Part shown: positions 61,596 through 64,000 of the stretch, piece by piece
How the letters are laid out: each line of letters begins with the position of its first letter
Position numbering within the stretch: position 1 is the stretch's first letter
Assembly (NCBI GenBank): GCA_964653095.1
Contig: CAZZEH010000016.1
Location: 10,532 to 74,531 of the forward strand
DNA length: 64,000 nt
Direction of reading: 5' to 3'
DNA from: JAMLHH01 sp964653095
GTDB lineage: Bacteria; Bacteroidota; Bacteroidia; Chitinophagales; JADIYW01
The notes under the pieces: generated by a model
What the model saw: the letters and a program-made list of their open reading frames with translations, nothing else
Databases searched by the model: none
What the model was told of the DNA's origin: nothing
Program-made: the position numbers and the translations under genes

Positions 61596-62993
61596 ATGAA
61601 CAAGAAGAAAATCGCTATCCTTGGAGCTGGTGTTTCAGGCATCATCAAAGCTATCTATTTGAAAGAAAAGGGCTATGAAGTAACTCTTTATGAAAAGGGA
61701 GCTAAAATCGCAACTTCTACAAGTACTACTTTTCACGATGGAAGACCTTACGATCTTTCTACCAAGCTGATTCCAGCCACCAGTCTCACCGGACATCATG
61801 TGCAGCCGGATTTCATGCGTCTTGCCGATTCGCCCGATTTTCCGATGGGCAATTATCCTGATGCTATTTTTTATGACTTCGAAAAAGGCAAGCGGATAAA
61901 AATTCCCGAGCCTTTGAAAAAGTATAACATCTTTAAGATATTGTCTGATTTTGTAAAAGGATACGATTTTTTATGCGAAATAGAAAAATGCTATGATATA
62001 GAAGAAATCCACGAAAAGGGGCTTTGTCTGCCGGGAGAAGGCACAGAAGAATGGGGGAAAAGAACCCAAATGGAAGCTTTTGCAACTTTTTCTGCTTACG
62101 TGGCGGATCTCTTTTTCATGGGGCCGGCTCATACGCTCCCGATTTCGTACAACATGGCTTCCAGAGCACATTATCTGGCCCCTTACCTTCACAAATTTCT
62201 TTCAAAAGAACCATTCGCCACTATTATCAGATGGCATCCGGTATGGAATAAAAATAAAAATTTGATAGATTTCATCAACCGTCCTTCCATAGGAAATTAT
62301 CTGTATTTCAAAGGAGGTTATGAGCCGTTTTTTCAAAGATTGGTTGAAAAACATCAGTTAGATGTACGCCTGAACGCTACTGTCAGTGATATTCGATTTG
62401 AAAACAAAAAAGTACATTTTGATGTCAACGGAAATCCGACCGATACTGATTCATTAATTTTTTGCTGTCCACTTCACCTTGCTGCTCAGTCAGTAAGAGA
62501 TAAGGATTTGAGTAAACTGATGCAGGAAGGTAAGCCTGAAAGGCACACCAGAGTCTGGACCTTAAAATTAAAATCATGGAACAATAAGAAATTCCCTGCT
62601 CCGGTCTTAGTGGGTGATGGGCGTAATCCTATGAAAATGGGGTACAAAGATATGAAAGTGAGTTCTGATGTGTATGGCATAGAAAAATTTTATGCTGCAC
62701 CTATAGCTCTCGCAGCAGTTTACTTAAACACCAAAGAATCAGAAGAGGAATACCTGGCGACATTGAAACGCACCCTGCCTAAGATGGATACCCGGATGGA
62801 CAGCATACTTTCTTATGAAGATTTTGAATATTCCAATCCGGCATCTCTTTTGGCCAGCAAAAATGGTTGGTATGCAGAAATGAAAAAACGACAGGGACAA
62901 AACGGATTATATTTTAGCGGTCAAATGTTTTGTGGTTCCGGTGTTGTAACGATAGCTGCATATAGTCGAAAATTTATAGATAGATTTTTTTAG
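61596..62993 (+). CDS. FAD-dependent amine-oxidase-type oxidoreductase
   Basis: 465 residues, no signal peptide. Dinucleotide-binding AILGAGVSGIIKAIYLKEKG at the N-terminus, then a central region with ATVSDIRFENKKVHFDVNGN and a C-terminal FAD-contact end (GLYFSGQMFCGSGVVTIAAY). The fold is of the monoamine-oxidase/protoporphyrinogen-oxidase class; the substrate is unknown. It sits alone between the two leader copies. Confidence 0.8.
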   Translation: MNKKKIAILGAGVSGIIKAIYLKEKGYEVTLYEKGAKIATSTSTTFHDGRPYDLSTKLIPATSLTGHHVQPDFMRLADSPDFPMGNYPDAIFYDFEKGKRIKIPEPLKKYNIFKILSDFVKGYDFLCEIEKCYDIEEIHEKGLCLPGEGTEEWGKRTQMEAFATFSAYVADLFFMGPAHTLPISYNMASRAHYLAPYLHKFLSKEPFATIIRWHPVWNKNKNLIDFINRPSIGNYLYFKGGYEPFFQRLVEKHQLDVRLNATVSDIRFENKKVHFDVNGNPTDTDSLIFCCPLHLAAQSVRDKDLSKLMQEGKPERHTRVWTLKLKSWNNKKFPAPVLVGDGRNPMKMGYKDMKVSSDVYGIEKFYAAPIALAAVYLNTKESEEEYLATLKRTLPKMDTRMDSILSYEDFEYSNPASLLASKNGWYAEMKKRQGQNGLYFSGQMFCGSGVVTIAAYSRKFIDRFF

Positions 62994-63250
62994 AATCAAG
63001 ACTTGCGCAGAAGCTCTCGAAGTGACCAAGAAGAGAAAAGAACGCATTAGTCTGCTGTCCAATGTCGTTTAGTTAAAGAGGATTGAGGGTAGATGACAAT
63101 CCCGAAGGGATGGCATCATAAAATGATAGGATAGATAATGTCACTTCTGTAGAGTTGCTCTTCATCTGATTGTTTTTCTTATAATCCTTTCAGGATTTAT
63201 AAGTTTAAAGATACCAATTGGTATATCATCGTGATTCACTTGCCGCCTCC

Positions 63251-63279
63251 AAAAAAATAGCCATTTTGGCTATTTTTTT
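63251..63279. terminator. Hairpin terminator in leader copy B
   Basis: Same A-run, TAGCCA-TTT-TGGCTA, T-run hairpin as at 61339. It would stop transcripts from the FAD oxidoreductase gene. Confidence 0.85.
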
Positions 63280-63295
63280 TGATATATCTCCATTG

Positions 63296-63303
63296 TACAT
63301 TTG
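63296..63303 (+). promoter_or_regulatory. -7 box (TACATTTG) before the secreted repeat protein
   Basis: Exact TAnnTTTG match, 58 bp before the ATG at 63362, and identical to the box in copy A. Confidence 0.55.
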
Positions 63304-63361
63304 TGGAACACTTGATTACGACTGAAAATCAGGCTTATCGGTGTTTTTTAAATCTACATAA

Positions 63362-64000
63362 ATGAAAAAGATATATCGCTTCGCTTGTTTATTAGTTATT
63401 TTATGTTTACCCATTCGGTTGTATGCCGATTGTGGGACACCTCAAAATTTACAGACATCGGTTTGGGGTTATAACGTCACGTTTTCCTGGTCGGGTACTG
63501 AGGGTTCTAATGTGCATGCCTTTATCGTGACAGATAAAAACACCGGAAATGTCAGAGCCTATACAAGTGTACCATCTGAGTGGATGGCCAAAGATTTACC
63601 GGACGGACAATATAACTGGAAGATGATCTCCATTTGCAATATGTCTGCTGACGGCAGCATATTTGACAAGTCTGCATGGATAGAAGGAGATGACTTTGTG
63701 GTACCGGGCGGAAACTGTCCGCTTCCATCTGCTGCCAATGCCGGAGCCGACCAGTTAGAAGTATCGGGAACTACTACCACTCTGTCTGCCGAGACTCCGA
63801 GTGTGGGTACAGGCGTATGGAGTATTGTGAGCGGTACGGGCGGCAGCTTTGACGATGCTTCCAATCCCAACAGTACTTTTAGCGGTGTGTTCGGCAAGAC
63901 CTATGTCCTGCGCTGGACGGTCAGCAATGAGTGTGGCAGTAAATCTGATGAGATGACGGTGAAACTCTGTACACCTGCATCTGTTGCGAATGCCGGAGCG
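63362..64000 (+). CDS. Secreted repeat protein, N-terminal part (adhesin-like)
   Basis: Runs off the window; 213 codons seen. Signal peptide ending RLYA, an N-terminal fibronectin-like segment (CGTPQNLQTSVWGYNVTFSW), then PKD-like repeats beginning ANAGADQLEVSGTTTTLSA and containing GTGVWSIVSGTGGSFDD and LRWTVSNECGSKSDEM; a second repeat begins CTPASVANAGA at the edge. Such arrays are usual in large T9SS-exported surface proteins of Bacteroidota. A C-terminal sorting domain would be expected beyond the edge. Confidence 0.85.
   Translation, partial: MKKIYRFACLLVILCLPIRLYADCGTPQNLQTSVWGYNVTFSWSGTEGSNVHAFIVTDKNTGNVRAYTSVPSEWMAKDLPDGQYNWKMISICNMSADGSIFDKSAWIEGDDFVVPGGNCPLPSAANAGADQLEVSGTTTTLSAETPSVGTGVWSIVSGTGGSFDDASNPNSTFSGVFGKTYVLRWTVSNECGSKSDEMTVKLCTPASVANAGA

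Larger units (their letters stand above)
63061..63350. repeat. Duplicated leader, copy B
   Basis: Partner of 61080-61440; here it directly precedes the intact gene at 63362. Contains one AATCCCGAAGGGAT unit, the hairpin and the TACATTTG box. Confidence 0.92.

Noticed and set aside
61080..63350. Insertion sequence with the two leaders as its ends
   Set aside because: The copies are direct, not inverted, contain a promoter and hairpin, and enclose an FAD oxidoreductase rather than a transposase.
1..64000. CRISPR array, tRNA or rRNA genes
   Set aside because: I looked for regularly spaced short repeats and for tRNA-like cloverleaf sequence with CCA-type ends and saw none; a covariance search was not possible, so a missed tRNA cannot be excluded.

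Overview
The window is a stretch of AT-rich (roughly 40% GC by eye) chromosome from a member of the Bacteroidota. The evidence is a set of type IX secretion (T9SS) and gliding-type genes (porV, porU, gldJ, a porW/sprE homologue), C-terminal T9SS sorting domains, a TonB receptor with a carboxypeptidase-regulatory-like N-terminal domain, split transketolase, an octaprenyltransferase of the menaquinone pathway, and TAnnTTTG-type -7 promoter boxes with no clear Shine-Dalgarno sites. I saw no rRNA, tRNA, CRISPR array or intact transposase.

Layout. 1-5.5 kb: a partial T9SS-sorted protein, a decayed HTH gene, then a leftward metal-handling group (small Cys/His protein, TonB receptor, YHS-domain lipoprotein). 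5.9-13.4 kb: a PAQR/HlyIII membrane protein and the T9SS locus porU-porV (leftward) with divergent gldJ. 13.5-25.4 kb: housekeeping (dusB, CPBP protease, DUF2007, cdsA, cmk, a solute symporter, a LOG-family protein, an M23 peptidase, bcp, gmk, yicC), with a two-gene secreted-protein cassette lodged between bcp and gmk. 25.5-32.3 kb: an S9 peptidase, an outer-membrane protein, a dienelactone hydrolase, a PIN toxin-antitoxin pair and an endoglycoceramidase-like GH5 lipoprotein flanked by two decayed DUF4143-type ATPase ends. 32.3-39 kb: leftward envelope genes (AttH-like protein, SDR fusion, sulfotransferase, WecG-type glycosyltransferase) downstream of a degenerate LytM/bactofilin/AtpZ/AtpI operon. 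39-46.2 kb: porW/sprE, PBP1A, uvrC. 46.2-55.3 kb: leftward genes for a GH-like secreted protein, LptC, a TPR protein, an outer-membrane barrel, CoaX, MenA and split transketolase. 55.8-64 kb: an unknown secreted protein with a very long OmpA-family protein, a PAS/LuxR-type regulator, an FAD oxidoreductase and the start of a repeat-containing secreted protein.

How it fits together. Much of the content concerns building and decorating the outer membrane: T9SS components and their substrates, LPS export, peptidoglycan synthesis, and lipid and polysaccharide modification. The most unusual structure is duplication-driven. The bcp-gmk junction is split by a cassette between 131-bp direct repeats; the GH5 gene sits between two remnants of one gene family; and the leader of the terminal adhesin is duplicated upstream of the FAD oxidoreductase together with a truncated copy of its signal-peptide start. 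These suggest that secreted-protein genes in this genome move and duplicate with their flanks, without a visible transposase.
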